Source: Stenotrophomonas maltophilia (GTDB taxonomy: Bacteria > Pseudomonadota > Gammaproteobacteria > Xanthomonadales > Xanthomonadaceae). From it: DNA of 64,000 bases. Positions 28,685-38,680 of this stretch are shown piece after piece; position 1 is the first letter of the stretch; each line of letters starts with the position of its first letter. A program made the translations under genes and the position numbers. The notes beneath the pieces are model-generated. The model did not search any database, was not told the origin of the DNA, and saw only the letters and a list, made by a program, of their open reading frames with translations. The stretch covers positions 3,051,001-3,115,000 of the forward strand of contig NZ_CP154630.1 of the NCBI RefSeq assembly GCF_039555535.1, read 5' to 3'.

Positions 28685-29930
28685 ATTTGTGTTCGACGTA
28701 ATCGTCGATCAGGGCGACGAACTCCTGGGCGATGTTGTCGCCGCGCAGGGTCACCTTCTTCTCGCCATCGACGAATACCGGTGCCGCAGGCGTCTCACCC
28801 GTGCCCGGCAGCGAGATGCCAATGTTGGCGTGACGCGACTCGCCCGGCCCGTTGACGATGCAGCCCATCACCGCCAGGGTCATGTTTTCCGCACCCGGGT
28901 GGTGGATCTTCCACAGCGGCATCTTCTCGCGCACGTGGTTCTGCACCACCTTGGCCAACTCCTGGAAGAATTCGGAGGTGGTGCGGCCGCAACCAGGGCA
29001 GGCCGTGACAAGCGGCGTGAAGGCACGCTGGCCGGTGGTCTGCAGCAGCTCCTGGGCGACGATCACTTCCTGCGTGCGCGACTGGCCCGGTTCCGGGGTC
29101 AGCGAGATGCGGATGGTGTCACCGATGCCTTCCTGCAGCAGCACGCTCAGCGCCGCGGACGATGCCACGATGCCCTTGCTGCCGATACCCGCTTCGGTCA
29201 GGCCCAGATGCAGGGCGAAGTCGGAGCGCTGGGCCAGGTCGCGGTACACCGCGATCAGCTCCTGCACGCCACTGACCTTGGCCGACAGCACGATGCGATC
29301 GCGCGGCAGGCCCAGCTCCACTGCCTGCTCGGCCGAATCCAGCGCCGAGCGGATCAGCGCCTCGCGCAGCACGCGGCCGGCGTCCCAGGGCTGTTCGCGC
29401 AGGTTGTTCTCGTCCATCAGCTTCGCCGCCAGGGCCTGGTCCAGCGAGCCCCAGTTGGCGCCGATGCGCACCGGCTTGTTGTAGCGGATCGCGAACTCGA
29501 TCAGCTGGGCGAACTGCAGGTCCTTCTTCTTGCCGAAGCCGACGTTGCCCGGGTTGATGCGGTACTTGGCCAGCGCTTCGGCACACGCCGGCTCGGCGGT
29601 CAGCAACTGATGGCCGTTGTAGTGGAAGTCACCGATCAGCGGTACATCGATACCCATCATCGCCAGCTTCTCGACGATGCGCGGAATCGCCGCAGCGGCT
29701 TCAACGGTGTTGACGGTCAACCGCACCATCTCCGAACCGGCACGCCACAGCTCGGCCACCTGCTTCACGCTGGAGGCGACATCGGAAGTGTCGGTATTGG
29801 TCATCGACTGCACCACCACCGGCTTGCCCCCGCCTACGGTGACCCCGCCGATCTGCACGGCATGGGTCTGGCGGCGGGGCCAGGAGGTGGCATCGGAGGG
29901 CGGAGTCGGGCGGGTGACGGCGTCGTGCAT
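28665..29930 (-). CDS. ispG: 4-hydroxy-3-methylbut-2-enyl diphosphate synthase
   Basis: 421 residues. The penultimate step of the MEP isoprenoid pathway. The TIM-barrel part opens with [21 protein letters not shown], and the C-terminal Fe-S domain has CPGCGRT and [16 protein letters not shown], the [4Fe-4S] ligands. The N-terminal 25 residues are an extra Pro-rich extension common in this group. Confidence 0.97.
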   Translation of the reverse strand: MHDAVTRPTPPSDATSWPRRQTHAVQIGGVTVGGGKPVVVQSMTNTDTSDVASSVKQVAELWRAGSEMVRLTVNTVEAAAAIPRIVEKLAMMGIDVPLIGDFHYNGHQLLTAEPACAEALAKYRINPGNVGFGKKKDLQFAQLIEFAIRYNKPVRIGANWGSLDQALAAKLMDENNLREQPWDAGRVLREALIRSALDSAEQAVELGLPRDRIVLSAKVSGVQELIAVYRDLAQRSDFALHLGLTEAGIGSKGIVASSAALSVLLQEGIGDTIRISLTPEPGQSRTQEVIVAQELLQTTGQRAFTPLVTACPGCGRTTSEFFQELAKVVQNHVREKMPLWKIHHPGAENMTLAVMGCIVNGPGESRHANIGISLPGTGETPAAPVFVDGEKKVTLRGDNIAQEFVALIDDYVEHKYVRSAG

Positions 29931-30044
29931 GGGCGCATTCTACCGCCCGCCCCCGCATTCGGGGTGACTCGCATTCAGCCGGCGGCACGGCTGCGGCCTA
30001 TTGTCGCAGGCACGCTCGCCCGTGAACGCATACGATGAGCGTGC

Positions 30045-31271
30045 ATGACCGGTCCCGACGCCCCGTTTCTCCGTACCCTGTGCAGCCTGCGCTGGCTTGC
30101 CGTGGGCGGCCAGGCCGCCACCATCCTGGTCGCCACCTGGGTGCTGGGCCTGCCGTTGCCGCAGCTGCCACTGTGGGCCGGCGTGGCCGTACTGACCCTG
30201 TTCAACATCTACACCCAGCTGCGCCCGGAAGCGGCTGATACCGCGCCCCTGACCGCGTTCGGCCACATCCTGGTGGACGTGATCATCCTGACCTGGATGG
30301 TCGGCTGGAGCGGTGGCATGGCCAATCCGTTCAGCTCGCTGTTCCTGATCCTGATCGCGCTGGCTGCGTTCGCCCTGCCCCTGCGCTGGGCGCTGGCGGT
30401 GGCACTGGCCTGCCTGCTCGGCTATGCCAGCAGTGGCGTCTTCGGCCAGCCGCTGCCGGACGGTTACTTCCGCGCGCAGGACCTCAACCGCTGGGGCGTG
30501 GTCGCCAACTTCCTGATCTCCGCAGCGGTGGTGCTGGCCTTCTCGACCCGGCTGGCCCTTGCGCTGCGCCAGCGCGAACTGGAACTGTCGGCCCTGCGCG
30601 AGCGCTTCGCACGCAACGAGGGCATCGTCGCCCTGGCCACTCATGCCGCCTCGGTGGCCCATGAACTGAACACACCGCTTGCGACCATGACCCTGCTTGC
30701 CGACGATGTGGCCGAGCGCAGCGAAGAACCGGAAGTGCGCGAGGACATGGAAACGCTGCGCGAACTGCTGGTGCAGTGCCGGGAGCGCGTGCTGGCGCTG
30801 GCCGCACCGGCCTCGGCCGATGCACCCGGACGCAGCCATTCCAGCGCCCAGCAGGTGCTGGAGCAATGGCGGCTGGTGCGCCCGACCATCGACCTGCACC
30901 GCAACGACGATGCGCCGCTGCGGTTGCCGCTGGACCCGGGCGTGGGCCACCTGCTGATGGTGCTGCTGAACAATGCCGCCGATGCTGGTGAACAGGCCGG
31001 CCGGCCGCGCGTGGACCTGGACCTGCGCATCGAAGGCGACGATCTGATCGGCGAAGTACGCGACTACGGCCACGGCTTCAACGCGCGCGCCGCGGTACTG
31101 CCGGGCAAGCTGTTCGGCAGCAGCAAGAGTGAAGGCATGGGGGTCGGCCTGGCCCTGTCCCATGCCACGATCGAACGCCTCGACGGCGAGATGTGGATGC
31201 GCCCGGCCCAAGGGGCCGGCAGCCGCGTCGGCTTCCGCCTGCCGCTGGCCCCACGCGAGGAAACCCCATGA
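30045..31271 (+). CDS. RegB/PrrB-like redox sensor kinase
   Basis: 408 residues. Six membrane helices occupy about 10-175. GGMANPF (90-96) matches the conserved GGxxNPF quinone-site motif of RegB. The H-box is HELNTPL with phospho-His H206. C245 in LLVQCRERVL lies where RegB has its redox-active cysteine. The ATPase domain has NNAADA and GMGVGLALSH. It should sense the ubiquinone pool and redox state. Its stop overlaps the response regulator start (ATGA). Assignment rests on these motifs; the targets here are unknown. Confidence 0.85.
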   Translation: MTGPDAPFLRTLCSLRWLAVGGQAATILVATWVLGLPLPQLPLWAGVAVLTLFNIYTQLRPEAADTAPLTAFGHILVDVIILTWMVGWSGGMANPFSSLFLILIALAAFALPLRWALAVALACLLGYASSGVFGQPLPDGYFRAQDLNRWGVVANFLISAAVVLAFSTRLALALRQRELELSALRERFARNEGIVALATHAASVAHELNTPLATMTLLADDVAERSEEPEVREDMETLRELLVQCRERVLALAAPASADAPGRSHSSAQQVLEQWRLVRPTIDLHRNDDAPLRLPLDPGVGHLLMVLLNNAADAGEQAGRPRVDLDLRIEGDDLIGEVRDYGHGFNARAAVLPGKLFGSSKSEGMGVGLALSHATIERLDGEMWMRPAQGAGSRVGFRLPLAPREETP

Positions 31272-31831
31272 GCGCCTCAACCCTCGGCCTGCTGGTCGAC
31301 GACGACGAACTGTACCTGCGCACCCTGCAGCGCAGCCTGGCCCGCAAGGGGCTTGAAACCCAGACCGCGCAGGATGCCGCCAGCGCGCTGGCATTGGCCC
31401 GCCAGCACCCGCCGGCGTTCGCCCTGATCGACCTGAAGCTGGGCAGCGACTCCGGCCTGGCACTGATCCAACCGTTGCGCGCCCTGCGCGCGGACATGCG
31501 GATCCTGCTGGTGACCGGCTACGCCAGCATCGCCACCGCGGTGGAAGCGATCAAGCTCGGGGCCGACGACTACCTGCCGAAGCCGGCCACGGTACCGATG
31601 ATCCTGCGCGCCCTGGGCGAGGAGGATGACGGCCCGGCCGACGACGGCGAAATGGAAGTGCCCGATGCGATGACGCCGATCAGCCGCCTGCAGTGGGAAC
31701 ACATCCAGCAGGCGATGCACGAAACCGGAGGCAACGTATCAGCGGCCGCACGCCTGCTCGGCATGCACCGGCGTTCGCTGCAGCGCAAGCTGGCCAAGCG
31801 ACCCAGCCCGGAACGCGACCCGAGCCGGTGA
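31268..31831 (+). CDS. RegA/PrrA/ActR-like response regulator
   Basis: 187 residues from the ATG at 31268. The receiver domain has D11-D12, D55 (LIDLKLGSD) and K in YLPKP. The C-terminus is a Fis-type helix-turn-helix (GGNVSAAARLLGMHRRSLQR) as in RegA. The linker is acidic rather than the usual run of prolines. It is coupled to the kinase gene, so the pair forms one signalling unit for redox-dependent transcription, probably of respiratory genes. Confidence 0.88.
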   Translation: MSASTLGLLVDDDELYLRTLQRSLARKGLETQTAQDAASALALARQHPPAFALIDLKLGSDSGLALIQPLRALRADMRILLVTGYASIATAVEAIKLGADDYLPKPATVPMILRALGEEDDGPADDGEMEVPDAMTPISRLQWEHIQQAMHETGGNVSAAARLLGMHRRSLQRKLAKRPSPERDPSR

Positions 31832-31846
31832 CACGGCGTCGCCTCC

Positions 31847-31901
31847 GCCGGGCATGGCGCGGCGCTACCGGATTGTAGAGTCGAGCATGGCTCGACCCTA
31901 C
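31847..31901. repeat. Two GTAG-type palindromes
   Basis: GCCGGGCATGGCGCGGCGCTAC (31847-31868) and GTAGAGTCGAGCATGGCTCGAC with a closing CTAC (31875-31901). They lie between convergent regA-like and pgi genes. Confidence 0.75.
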
Positions 31902-31909
31902 AGGGGGCG

Positions 31910-33424
31910 TCAGCGCTTCAGCTGCGCGAGGATCTCGCGGGTCATCGGATCGGCTACCGCCACATCCTCGCCCTGCAGCGCCGGCAACAGGCCACTGGCC
32001 AGCTGCTTGCCCAGTTCAACACCGAACTGGTCGAAGGCGTTGATGTTCCAGATCACCGACTGCACGTACACGGCGTGTTCGTACATGGCGATCAACGCAC
32101 CCAGCGCCTGCGGGGTCAGCGCGTCGAGCAGGATCAGCGTGCTCGGGCGCCCCCCCGGATAATCGCGGTGCGGGTCGTCGCTGCTCTGGCCATTGGCCAG
32201 CGCTTCGGTCTGCGCCAGCAGGTTGGCCAGCAGCGCCTGGTGATTGATCGTGTACGGATCATCGTTGTGCACGCAGCCGATGAAATCGGCCGGCACGACG
32301 CTGGTGCCCTGGTGCAGCGCCTGGAAGAAGCTGTGCTGCACGTCGGTACCTGCCCCGCCCCACCACACCGGCACGGTATCGGTGGTGACCGGCTGGCCAT
32401 CACGCTGCACGCGCTTGCCCAGGCTTTCCATCACCAGCTGCTGCAGGTAGGCCGGCAGCAGCGCCAGGCGCTGGTCGTAGGTCATCACCGCGTGCGTGGC
32501 ATGGCCCAGCACGTTGCGGTTCCAGATGTCAGTCAGGCCATGCAGCACCGGCAGGTTGCGCTCCAGCGGCGCGTCCAGCGCGTGCGCATCCATCTGCGCG
32601 GCGCCGTCCAGCAGCTGCTCGAAACGCTCGAAACCGATGGCCAGCGCAATCGGGAAACCAACCGCCGACCACAACGAATAACGGCCACCGACCCAATCCC
32701 ACATCGGCAGCACGCGATCGGCGGCGATGGCGAAGGCCTTGGCCGCACGCTCGGGGTTGGCGCTGACCGCGTACAGGCGCTCGCTGCCACCCAGCCAGTC
32801 GTGCAGGATCTGCCCGTTGAGCAGGGTTTCCTGGGTGCCGAAGGTCTTGGAAATGAGGATGCCGGCGGTCCTGGCCGGATCCAGCGTGGCCAGCGTGCGC
32901 TGCATGGCGGCGCCGTCCACGTTCGACACGAAATGCACGCGCAGGCGCGCACCGCTGACCGGGCGCAGCGCATCGGCGACCAGGCGCGGACCGAGATCGG
33001 AACCACCGATGCCGACGCTGACCACGTCGGTGACGCCGCTGTCTTCCAGCGCGCGCACCAGCACACCCATGCGCTGGCGGATTTCGCGCGCGGTGGCATA
33101 GGCCTCGGCCGCCACCGGCGCATCGACCACGTCGCCGCGCAGTGCGGTGTGCAGTGCGGCGCGACCTTCGGTCAGGTTGACCTGCTCACCACGGAACAGG
33201 CGCGTGATGGCACCGCCGACATCACGTTCGGCGGCCAAAGCCAGCAATGCCTGCAACGCCGCGGCATCGTATTTCTGCCGGGCGAAGTTGACGTACAACG
33301 GACCGACCCGCAGCGCCAGGTCCTGCACGCGGCCGGGTTCGGCGGCGAGGAGGCTGGGGATGCTTGCGCCCTTCAGGCGCTGGGCGTGGGAATGCAGCGA
33401 GTCGAATCCGTTGTTCGTTGTCAT
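31910..33424 (-). CDS. pgi: Glucose-6-phosphate isomerase
   Basis: 504 residues. Interconverts glucose-6-phosphate and fructose-6-phosphate. Substrate-binding VGIGGSDLG, signature [11 protein letters not shown], catalytic region [13 protein letters not shown] and the QFGVELGK near the C-terminus are all intact. It starts within the panD stop (ATGA), an unusual join of a glycolytic gene to the pantothenate cluster. In an Entner-Doudoroff organism it recycles fructose-6-phosphate. Confidence 0.97.
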   Translation of the reverse strand: MTTNNGFDSLHSHAQRLKGASIPSLLAAEPGRVQDLALRVGPLYVNFARQKYDAAALQALLALAAERDVGGAITRLFRGEQVNLTEGRAALHTALRGDVVDAPVAAEAYATAREIRQRMGVLVRALEDSGVTDVVSVGIGGSDLGPRLVADALRPVSGARLRVHFVSNVDGAAMQRTLATLDPARTAGILISKTFGTQETLLNGQILHDWLGGSERLYAVSANPERAAKAFAIAADRVLPMWDWVGGRYSLWSAVGFPIALAIGFERFEQLLDGAAQMDAHALDAPLERNLPVLHGLTDIWNRNVLGHATHAVMTYDQRLALLPAYLQQLVMESLGKRVQRDGQPVTTDTVPVWWGGAGTDVQHSFFQALHQGTSVVPADFIGCVHNDDPYTINHQALLANLLAQTEALANGQSSDDPHRDYPGGRPSTLILLDALTPQALGALIAMYEHAVYVQSVIWNINAFDQFGVELGKQLASGLLPALQGEDVAVADPMTREILAQLKR

Positions 33425-33801
33425 GCGGCCTGGGTCGGGATCGTGTCGTTGGTGTGGGTGATCTGGTTCTTGCCATCAACGTACACCAGCTTCGGCTTGA
33501 AGCTGTCGGCTTCCTGCTCGGTCATGCTGGCGAACGCGGCGATGATGATGATGTCACCGACCTGCACGTGGCGCGCGGCGCCACCGTTGAGCGAGACAAC
33601 GCCGCTGCCGGCTTCGGCGCGGATGGCATAGGTCGAGAAGCGCGCACCGTTGGTCACGTCCCAGATGTGCACCTGCTCGAACTCGCGGATGCCGGTGGCA
33701 GCCAGCAGGTTGTCATCGATGGCGATCGAGCCTTCGTAGTTCAGCTCGGAATGGGTGACGGTGGCGCGGTGGATCTTGGTCTTGAGCAGGGACAGGTGCA
33801 T
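33421..33801 (-). CDS. panD: Aspartate 1-decarboxylase proenzyme
   Basis: 126 residues. Makes beta-alanine for pantothenate. The self-cleavage site is G24-S25 in NYEGSIAID, which yields the pyruvoyl group. [11 protein letters not shown] (TYAIRAE) and NGAAR-like NGGAAR are present. It lies downstream of panC with one unknown membrane-protein gene between. Confidence 0.97.
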   Translation of the reverse strand: MHLSLLKTKIHRATVTHSELNYEGSIAIDDNLLAATGIREFEQVHIWDVTNGARFSTYAIRAEAGSGVVSLNGGAARHVQVGDIIIIAAFASMTEQEADSFKPKLVYVDGKNQITHTNDTIPTQAA

Positions 33802-33888
33802 GGGGGCGCTGCAACGGCAAAGGAAAGAGCGGATTCTAGCACCCGCTTGGCCATCGTCAGGGGTCTGCGGCAGGACGCTGAAGGCCGT

Positions 33889-34386
33889 TCAGGTGCCCTC
33901 GCCCGGCGGCATTGCCGGAGCGCGGCCGGAGGCACCCTCCAGCCAGAGGCGGAACACCGCATGGAAGGCCAGCCCGGCAACCAGGCCGAGGCCACCCGCC
34001 GCCAGCACCATCAAGGCGTAGCTGATCACATCGAAGGTATCGACATAGCGCAGGCGGTGCAGCAGGGGGCCCTGGGTTTCACCCGGCCAGCCGCAGGTGG
34101 CCATCGCCAGCGCGCCAAGGCCAAAGCCGGCCAGCACGAAACCGGCCCGGCGCAGGCGTCGCTGAGAATGCTGGATCAATGCCATCGGCAGCAGCACGGC
34201 AATCGCATTGCAGGCTGCCAGCACGAACATCAGCCCCCCACCGGTGAGCGCAGGCATCGGCGTACGCCTGAATTCAAGCGCGAACAACAGGCCGCCAAAC
34301 AGCTGGGCCGGCAGCATGCCGGCCGCCAGCACCGCCAGGATCGAGGCCTGGGCGAGGCGGCCCGCGTCAGTGTCCGGTTCCTTCAT
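33889..34386 (-). CDS. Unknown membrane protein in the pantothenate cluster
   Basis: 165 residues, four predicted membrane helices (about 12-36, 45-68, 80-98, 118-145), short charged N-terminus MKEPDTDAGR and a Pro/Gly-rich tail. No family recognised. It sits between panC and panD on the same strand, but 65 bp and 87 bp gaps and a GC-rich palindrome before it make co-transcription uncertain. No catalytic motif is visible. Confidence 0.6.
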   Translation of the reverse strand: MKEPDTDAGRLAQASILAVLAAGMLPAQLFGGLLFALEFRRTPMPALTGGGLMFVLAACNAIAVLLPMALIQHSQRRLRRAGFVLAGFGLGALAMATCGWPGETQGPLLHRLRYVDTFDVISYALMVLAAGGLGLVAGLAFHAVFRLWLEGASGRAPAMPPGEGT

Positions 34387-34416
34387 TTCCAGTCTCCCGT
34401 CCGTGGGATGGTGAGA

Positions 34417-34434
34417 GGCGCCCCGCGGGGCGCC
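34417..34434. terminator. GC palindrome after panC
   Basis: GGCGCCCCGCGGGGCGCC is a perfect 18-bp palindrome 18 bp past the panC stop. There is no T tract on the minus strand, so it may be a weak or Rho-assisted stop, or a pause site. Confidence 0.35.
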
Positions 34435-34451
34435 CAGGAGCCAGGTGCGGC

Positions 34452-35287
34452 TCAGAATTCCAGGTTGTCGATCAGGCGCGTCGTGCCCAGGCGCGCGGCG
34501 ATCAGCGCCACGCGGCCGCCGCCATCGAAGGTCGGCTCAGCCAGTTCGGGCGTGCGCAGCACCGCGTAGTCGACCTGGAAACCAGCCGCCTGCAGCGCGG
34601 CCGTGGCGTCGGCCTCGATCTGCGCCCGCGTGTACCCGGCCACGTAGCCTTCGCGCATGCCCAGCAGCGTGCGGTGGATGGTCGTCGCAACCGGGCGCTG
34701 TTCTGCGCTGAGGTACTGGTTGCGGGAACTCTTGGCCAGGCCGTCCTCGTCGCGCACGATCTCGGCGCCGACGATCTGGATGGGGAACGACAGCTCAGCC
34801 ACCATCTGCCTGATCACGGCCAGCTGCTGGTAGTCCTTGCGGCCGAACACGGCCACATCCGGCTGCACCTGCAGGAACAGGCGCGCCACCACCGTGCAGA
34901 CGCCATCGAAGTGGCCCGGGCGGCTGGCGCCTTCCAGCACCTCGCTCACGCCCGGCGTGTGCATCTGCGTGGTCTTGTCCACGCCCAGCGGGTACATGGC
35001 CTCGACGCTGGGCAACCACACCGCGTCGCAGCCGACCTGCTCCAGCCCGGCCACGTCGGCCTCGGGCGTGCGCGGGTAGCGGTTGAAGTCTTCGTTCGGC
35101 CCGAACTGGGTCGGGTTGACGAAGATGCTCGCCACCACCCTGTCGGCGTACTGGCGGGCCAGGGTCACCAGCGAATGGTGGCCACCGTGCAGATTGCCCA
35201 TGGTCGGCACCAGCGCCACGCGCAGGCCTTCGCGCTTCCACTGGGCGATCTGCCCGCGCAGCGCGCCGAGCTCGTTGAAGGTCTGGA

Positions 35288-35291
<4 letters not shown>
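34452..35291 (-). CDS. panC: Pantothenate synthetase
   Basis: 279 residues. Joins pantoate and beta-alanine using [17 protein letters not shown] holds the HxGH site, and KSSRNQYLS corresponds to the KMSKS-like loop. The start overlaps the panB stop (ATGA). Confidence 0.97.
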
Positions 35292-36103
<812 letters not shown>

Positions 36104-36137
36104 GTGCTGATAACCGGGGGAGATAACCCGGGCATTA

Positions 36138-36623
36138 TCACCCTATCGGCGCGATCCCGCAGGCATCCACCCGCATCACTGCATCCCGCACGCGGCCATG
36201 CCCGGGAATGGCCAGATCCGGCGCGATTTCGGCCAGCGGCACCAACACGAAGGCACGCTCGTGCATGTAAGGGTGCGGTACCTGCAGGCCGGGCTGGTCG
36301 AGCACCTGCGCGCCATACAGCAGCAGGTCCAGGTCCAGCGCGCGCGGCCCCCAGTGCACCGCCGCGTCACGCACGCGACCAAAGCGCTGCTCCAGCGCCA
36401 GCATCGCCTGCAGCAGTTCATCGGCTGCCAGTGACGTTTCGACCGCGGCCACCGCGTTCACGAACGGTGGCTGGTCTTCATTGCCCCAGGCCGGCGTTAC
36501 GTACAGGCGCGAGGCCTGCAGCACGCGTGTCCCGGGCAGGCCGTCCAGCGCGGTGATCGCCGCGCCGACAGTCGTGGCCGCATCGCCGAGGTTGGCGCCG
36601 AGGCCGATCCACGCAGGCGTCAT
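36138..36623 (-). CDS. folK: 6-hydroxymethyl-dihydropterin pyrophosphokinase
   Basis: 161 residues. [12 protein letters not shown] (start), RFGRVRD and [14 protein letters not shown] (the HPPK signature) are complete. Activates the pterin for folate synthesis. Only three bases separate it from pcnB, as in the classical pcnB-folK arrangement. Confidence 0.95.
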   Translation of the reverse strand: MTPAWIGLGANLGDAATTVGAAITALDGLPGTRVLQASRLYVTPAWGNEDQPPFVNAVAAVETSLAADELLQAMLALEQRFGRVRDAAVHWGPRALDLDLLLYGAQVLDQPGLQVPHPYMHERAFVLVPLAEIAPDLAIPGHGRVRDAVMRVDACGIAPIG

Positions 36624-36626
36624 TGC

Positions 36627-38012
36627 TTATTCGCCAGCTGCACCGGCCGAGGCACCCGGACGGCGACGACGACGGCGCCGCTTGCGCGGTGCTCCGTTCT
36701 CGTCATCGCCCTCTTCGCTGTGCATCGCATCCAGCGACGATTCCAGCTCGCGGCCGGACTGGGCCTGTGCCTCACGCCAGAATTCAACATCGGCAGCGTG
36801 CTCGGCCGAGGCCACCTGGCGCAGGCTGAGGAAGTCGAACGCGGCGCGGAAGCGCGGGTGCGTGAGCGTACGGAATACGCGCTTGCGCTGGCGCGAGCCG
36901 AAGCGCGACTGCAGCAGCCAGATTTCCTGCATCGGCAGCGAGAAGCGGCGCGGCAATGCGATGGTGCTCAGCTGCTGCACGGTCACACGGTCGGCAGCAC
37001 GACGCTGCGCCTCCTCCGGTGCCACGCCCTGCTTGAGCAGGGTCGCCTGCGCGCGGCAGAACGCCGGCCACAGCAGCAGCGCGAACAGGAACGCGGGCGA
37101 GACCGGCTCGTCGTTGGCCACGCGCGCATCGGTGTTGGCCAGGCCCTCGACCAGCATGCGGCGCAGCGCGCCGGTGCGGTTGGACTTCAGCGCCTTGGCA
37201 CTTTCCGGGAACAGCACGTCGAGCAGGCCGTAACGCTCCAGGCCTTCGAAGCTGGCCACGCCGTGCCCGGACAGGAACAGCTTCAGCACTTCCTCGAACA
37301 GGCGTGCCGGCGCGGCTTCGTTGAGCAGGCCGGCCAGCTGCGGGATCGGCGCGGCGGTGCCCTCTTCGATCTGGAAGCCGAGCTTGGCCGCCAGGCGCAC
37401 GGCGCGCAGCATGCGTACCGGGTCTTCCTGGTAGCGCTGTACCGGGTCGCCGATGAGTTTCATCAGGCGCGCCTGCACGTCTTCGAAGCCGCCGGTGTAG
37501 TCACGCACCGAGAAGTCCTCGATGGCGTAGTACAGGGCGTTGCAGGTGAAGTCGCGGCGGATGGCGTCGTCTTCGATGGTGCCGTACACGTTGTCGCGCA
37601 CGAGCATGCCGTTTTCCATCTCGCGGTCGCCGCTGCCGTCATCGCTGTTGGCGCGGAAGGTGGCGACTTCGATGATCTCGCGGCCGAACACAACGTGGGC
37701 GAGGCGGAACCGGCGGCCGATCAGGCGGCAGTTGCGGAACAGCTGCTTGACCTGTTCGGGCGTGGCGTCGGTGGCCACGTCGAAATCCTTGGGTTGGCCA
37801 TTGACCAGCAGGTCGCGCACCGCGCCGCCGACAAGGTAGGCGCCGAAGCCGGCATCGCGCAGGCGATAAAGCACGCGCAGGGCGTTCGGGCTGATGTCCT
37901 TGCGGGAGATCGTGTGCTGGTCGCGCGGGATGACGCGCAGGCTGAACGGTGATGTAGCAGAGGAAATGATGTTGGCGCTTCCGGTTGAAGTTTCGGGATT
38001 GCCCAATGGCAT
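36627..38012 (-). CDS. pcnB: Poly(A) polymerase I
   Basis: 461 residues. Adds 3' A tails that mark RNAs for decay. The nucleotidyltransferase motif is YLVGGAVRDLLVNGQPKDFD with the catalytic Asp pair, followed by FRNCRLIGRRFRLAHVVFG. The C-terminus has an Arg run (RKRRRRRRRP) for RNA binding, as in E. coli. Its 5' end overlaps, on the other strand, the probable promoter of tRNA-Glu. Confidence 0.95.
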   Translation of the reverse strand: MPLGNPETSTGSANIISSATSPFSLRVIPRDQHTISRKDISPNALRVLYRLRDAGFGAYLVGGAVRDLLVNGQPKDFDVATDATPEQVKQLFRNCRLIGRRFRLAHVVFGREIIEVATFRANSDDGSGDREMENGMLVRDNVYGTIEDDAIRRDFTCNALYYAIEDFSVRDYTGGFEDVQARLMKLIGDPVQRYQEDPVRMLRAVRLAAKLGFQIEEGTAAPIPQLAGLLNEAAPARLFEEVLKLFLSGHGVASFEGLERYGLLDVLFPESAKALKSNRTGALRRMLVEGLANTDARVANDEPVSPAFLFALLLWPAFCRAQATLLKQGVAPEEAQRRAADRVTVQQLSTIALPRRFSLPMQEIWLLQSRFGSRQRKRVFRTLTHPRFRAAFDFLSLRQVASAEHAADVEFWREAQAQSGRELESSLDAMHSEEGDDENGAPRKRRRRRRRPGASAGAAGE

Positions 38013-38027
38013 CGAGGTGCATATACT
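37999..38027 (+). promoter_or_regulatory. Sigma-70 type promoter for tRNA-Glu
   Basis: TTGCCC (37999) and TATACT (38022) are separated by 17 bp; expected start about 25 bp before the tRNA. The -35 box lies inside the first codons of pcnB on the opposite strand. Confidence 0.6.
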
Positions 38028-38058
38028 AGCGCTCCTGCCTCGGCAGCGACACAGTTAC

Positions 38059-38133
38059 GCTCCCTTCGTCTAGTGGTTAGGACGTGGCCCTCTCAAGGCT
38101 AAAACAGGGGTTCGAGTCCCCTAGGGAGCGCCA
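38059..38133 (+). tRNA. tRNA-Glu (CTC)
   Basis: Seven-base acceptor GCTCCCT pairs with AGGGAGC; the discriminator is G and CCA is encoded. The anticodon loop is CTCTCAA, so the anticodon is CTC, reading GAG. The TTCGAGT T-loop and the AGTGGTTAGGA D-loop are regular. Fits the tRNA-Glu body of gammaproteobacteria. Confidence 0.95.
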
Positions 38134-38152
38134 GTCGCCGCAGTAGGAACCG

Positions 38153-38180
38153 AAAAAGCCCGCCCTCGCGCGGGCTTTTC
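38153..38180 (+). terminator. tRNA-Glu terminator
   Basis: AAAAAGCCCGC, a short CTCGC loop region and GCGGGCTTTT form a strong hairpin with T tail, 20 bp after the tRNA CCA. Confidence 0.85.
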
Positions 38181-38242
38181 TGTTTTCCGGGTTTGCGACT
38201 CCAGAAGATTGATCGCTGTGGCGCCTGCCTGTTCCTGCGTTT

Positions 38243-38346
38243 GAGGGGGCGGGCCACCCTGGCCTGGACACGCAAAAGCCCATCCATGGTGCTCGATGGC
38301 GCCATCCATGGCGCCAACGGTCCAGGCCAGGGTGGCCCGCCCCCTC
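38243..38346 (+). repeat. Cruciform element, copy D
   Basis: Perfect 27-bp arms (38243-38269 and 38320-38346) starting GAGGGGGCGGGCC. Core: GCCCATCCATGG, then GGCGCCATCCATGGCGCC, then AACG. The 3' flank CCTGACAGTTTCCCGCG is the clearest boundary motif of the family. Confidence 0.88.
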
Positions 38347-38452
38347 CTGACAGTTTCCCGCGAAGGCGGCACGAACAGCTTCGCCCCTCCGCAGCCAATT
38401 CAATCCCGACGCGCAGACCTGCGTCCGCCAGAACCGCAATGCCTGACGCGAA

Positions 38453-38629
38453 GGCGGGGCAGCTCAAGCCGGGACCGTTGGCGCCATGGGTTGGGCGCAT
38501 GCGCCCGACGGGTTGGGCAGGAGCCCAACCCTGGTCTTGCCGCGTGCGCAGGACAGCGCACGCGAGCAAGGTGCCATCGAGCACCATGGATGGGCTTTTG
38601 CGTGTCCTGGAGAGGGCGGCCTGCCCCCT
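38453..38629 (-). repeat. Cruciform element, copy E (long form, decayed arms)
   Basis: The core is reversed (ACCGTTGGCGCCATGGG at 38474; CCATGGATGGGCTTTTGCG near 38584). The insert between the halves strongly resembles copy A and holds hairpins such as GTTGGGC/GCCCAAC and TGCGC/GCGCA. The outer arms pair only in part, unlike the other copies, so this one looks decayed or recombined with copy D, which lies 110 bp away. Confidence 0.7.
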
Positions 38630-38680
38630 CACACTCTGGACAGGCAGGCGCCAACGGAATGCAACCGAAGCCAGTCGCCG

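Noticed and set aside
38059..38680. Integrated element at tRNA-Glu
   Set aside because: No integrase, no duplicated tRNA end and no change of gene content; only repeats follow the tRNA.
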